NCBI RefSeq assembly: GCF_030652235.1
Contig: NZ_JAUSBA010000040.1
Coordinates: forward strand, 62,001-126,000
From: Cypionkella sp.
GTDB lineage: Bacteria > Pseudomonadota > Alphaproteobacteria > Rhodobacterales > Rhodobacteraceae
Direction of reading: 5' to 3'
DNA: 64,000 nt
Shown here: positions 63,335-64,000 of the stretch, in pieces
Numbering within the stretch: the stretch's first letter is position 1
How the letters are laid out: every line of letters begins with the position of its first letter
Position numbers and translations under genes: made by a program
The notes under the pieces: generated by a model
The model's database searches: none
The model's input: only the letters and a program-made list of their open reading frames with translations
Told to the model about the DNA's origin: nothing

Positions 63335-64000
63335 TTAGCGGAACCCGGCCGCAGCGCCAGCGATGGTGGCATCAACATTGGCGGTATCGACAATGCCCGG
63401 ACCGGTCAGCACCGGAGCGGTGGCGATGGCAGTGCCAAAGCTGACATAGGCATCCGCCATCGACACGGCGAGAAAGCCCTGCAGCCACGGCTGTTGATCG
63501 ACAGCGAACAGCTGCGTGCCCGCCTTGATCCGGTCCAGCCCCGCGCCGTCCATATCGAAGGACGCAAGTTGCACTTTGCCCGTCAGAGCCGCTTGTTCGA
63601 TCCCCGTCGCCGCCGAATTGGCATCCGCTGCCGAGATGGTGGCCACGCCATTGATGGTGGGGTCTTTCATCAGCGTTGCCTTGATCGCTTCGGCCACCGC
63701 GGTCGGGTCGCCAAAGCTGGAGGCTGGCAGCGGCAGTTGCGTCGAGACGCCGCCTTCCTTGGCGATGCCGTCCGCGACGCCTTTGCAGCGATCTTCCAGG
63801 TTCTGTGCACCCGGAACAGTGTTGACACAGATCACGTTTTTGAAGCCATGGCTGCCGAAATAGGCCCCCGCTGCCAAACCTGCCGGATATTCTTCGTTGC
63901 CGATGTAATTGATCGCGCCCAACTCTTTGGCTTTATCCGCGCCACCCGAATTATACAGAAGCACCGGAATGCCCGCATCCATCGCGGCCTTGATCGCCTC
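63335..64000 (-). CDS. Sugar ABC transporter substrate-binding protein, 5' end beyond window
   Basis: The last ~221 residues of a periplasmic binding protein of the Periplasmic_binding_4 (RbsB-like) family; the frame runs out of the window at 64000. Seen: AGIPVLLYNSGG, NYIGNEEYPAGLAAGAYF, a hinge near VASFDMD-type LASFDMDGAGLDRI, and FAVDQQPWLQGFLAV. The substrate is probably a sugar or sugar alcohol; fructose is only suggested by the FrcA-like ATPase. It is the first visible gene of the operon. Confidence 0.9.
   Translation of the reverse strand, partial: EAIKAAMDAGIPVLLYNSGGADKAKELGAINYIGNEEYPAGLAAGAYFGSHGFKNVICVNTVPGAQNLEDRCKGVADGIAKEGGVSTQLPLPASSFGDPTAVAEAIKATLMKDPTINGVATISAADANSAATGIEQAALTGKVQLASFDMDGAGLDRIKAGTQLFAVDQQPWLQGFLAVSMADAYVSFGTAIATAPVLTGPGIVDTANVDATIAGAAAGFR

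Noticed and set aside
1-64000. tRNA, rRNA, insertion sequences, integrases, phage genes or attachment sites
   Set aside because: None seen while reading both strands; the T6SS cluster has no flanking direct repeats or tRNA gene in the window that would mark it as an island.

Overview
The window is GC-rich DNA from an alphaproteobacterium, most likely of the Rhodobacteraceae/Paracoccaceae (Rhodobacterales). This rests on the gene families and neighbourhoods: an alpha-2-macroglobulin/pbpC pair, a homogentisate cluster with a FAD monooxygenase and a DUF2783 protein, serC-serA divergent from serB with a serC-type leader, and a single-domain FrcA-like sugar ABC ATPase. No rRNA, tRNA, CRISPR array, phage or insertion sequence was seen. 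It reads as ordinary chromosome carrying one large secretion cluster.

Layout. 1-2.8 kb: end of a YaaA-family gene and a convergent hybrid histidine kinase. 2.9-10.5 kb: periplasmic alpha-2-macroglobulin and penicillin-binding protein 1C, an operon thought to trap invading proteases and repair the wall. 10.5-19.5 kb: homogentisate catabolism, with thiolase, maleylacetoacetate isomerase and a MarR regulator on the minus strand, and an MFS transporter, hmgA, fahA, an unusual metallo-beta-lactamase-fold protein, a FAD monooxygenase and DUF2783 on the plus strand. A perfect 9-bp inverted repeat sits between the -35 and -10 of the hmgA promoter. 19.5-26.6 kb: a metallophosphatase, serine biosynthesis (serA, serC, divergent serB, serC leader RNA), a GNAT acetyltransferase, a TauE/SafE transporter and ZapE.

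26.85-51.84 kb: a type VI secretion system, all on the plus strand: tssK, tssL, tssM, tagF, pppA, ppkA, vgrG, a DUF6931-like gene, tagH (FHA), an unlisted 36-codon membrane microprotein, tssA, tssB, tssC, hcp, tssE, tssF, tssG, tssH. It carries the threonine-phosphorylation switch (kinase, phosphatase, FHA reader). The same short threonine motif (TVIGG) occurs twice in the N-terminus of TssL and once in the kinase, which makes it the leading candidate phosphosite. No TssJ lipoprotein, PAAR protein or obvious effector is in the window. A convergent gene at the 3' edge encodes a membrane-anchored M23 endopeptidase fused to a lytic transglycosylase, a plausible wall-opening partner.

52-64 kb: a DUF1036 protein, a decayed enolase-superfamily gene, a Tat-exported FecR-like protein, a Crp-family regulator overlapping a CHASE2 adenylate/guanylate cyclase gene (a compact cyclic-nucleotide module), a divergent RTX calcium-binding protein with a strong terminator, and a sugar ABC importer (ATPase, permease, binding protein cut by the window end).

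Starts were moved from the longest frame wherever a Shine-Dalgarno sequence, family N-terminus or stop-start overlap favoured an internal codon. Functions come from reading motifs and remembered families; no database search was run.
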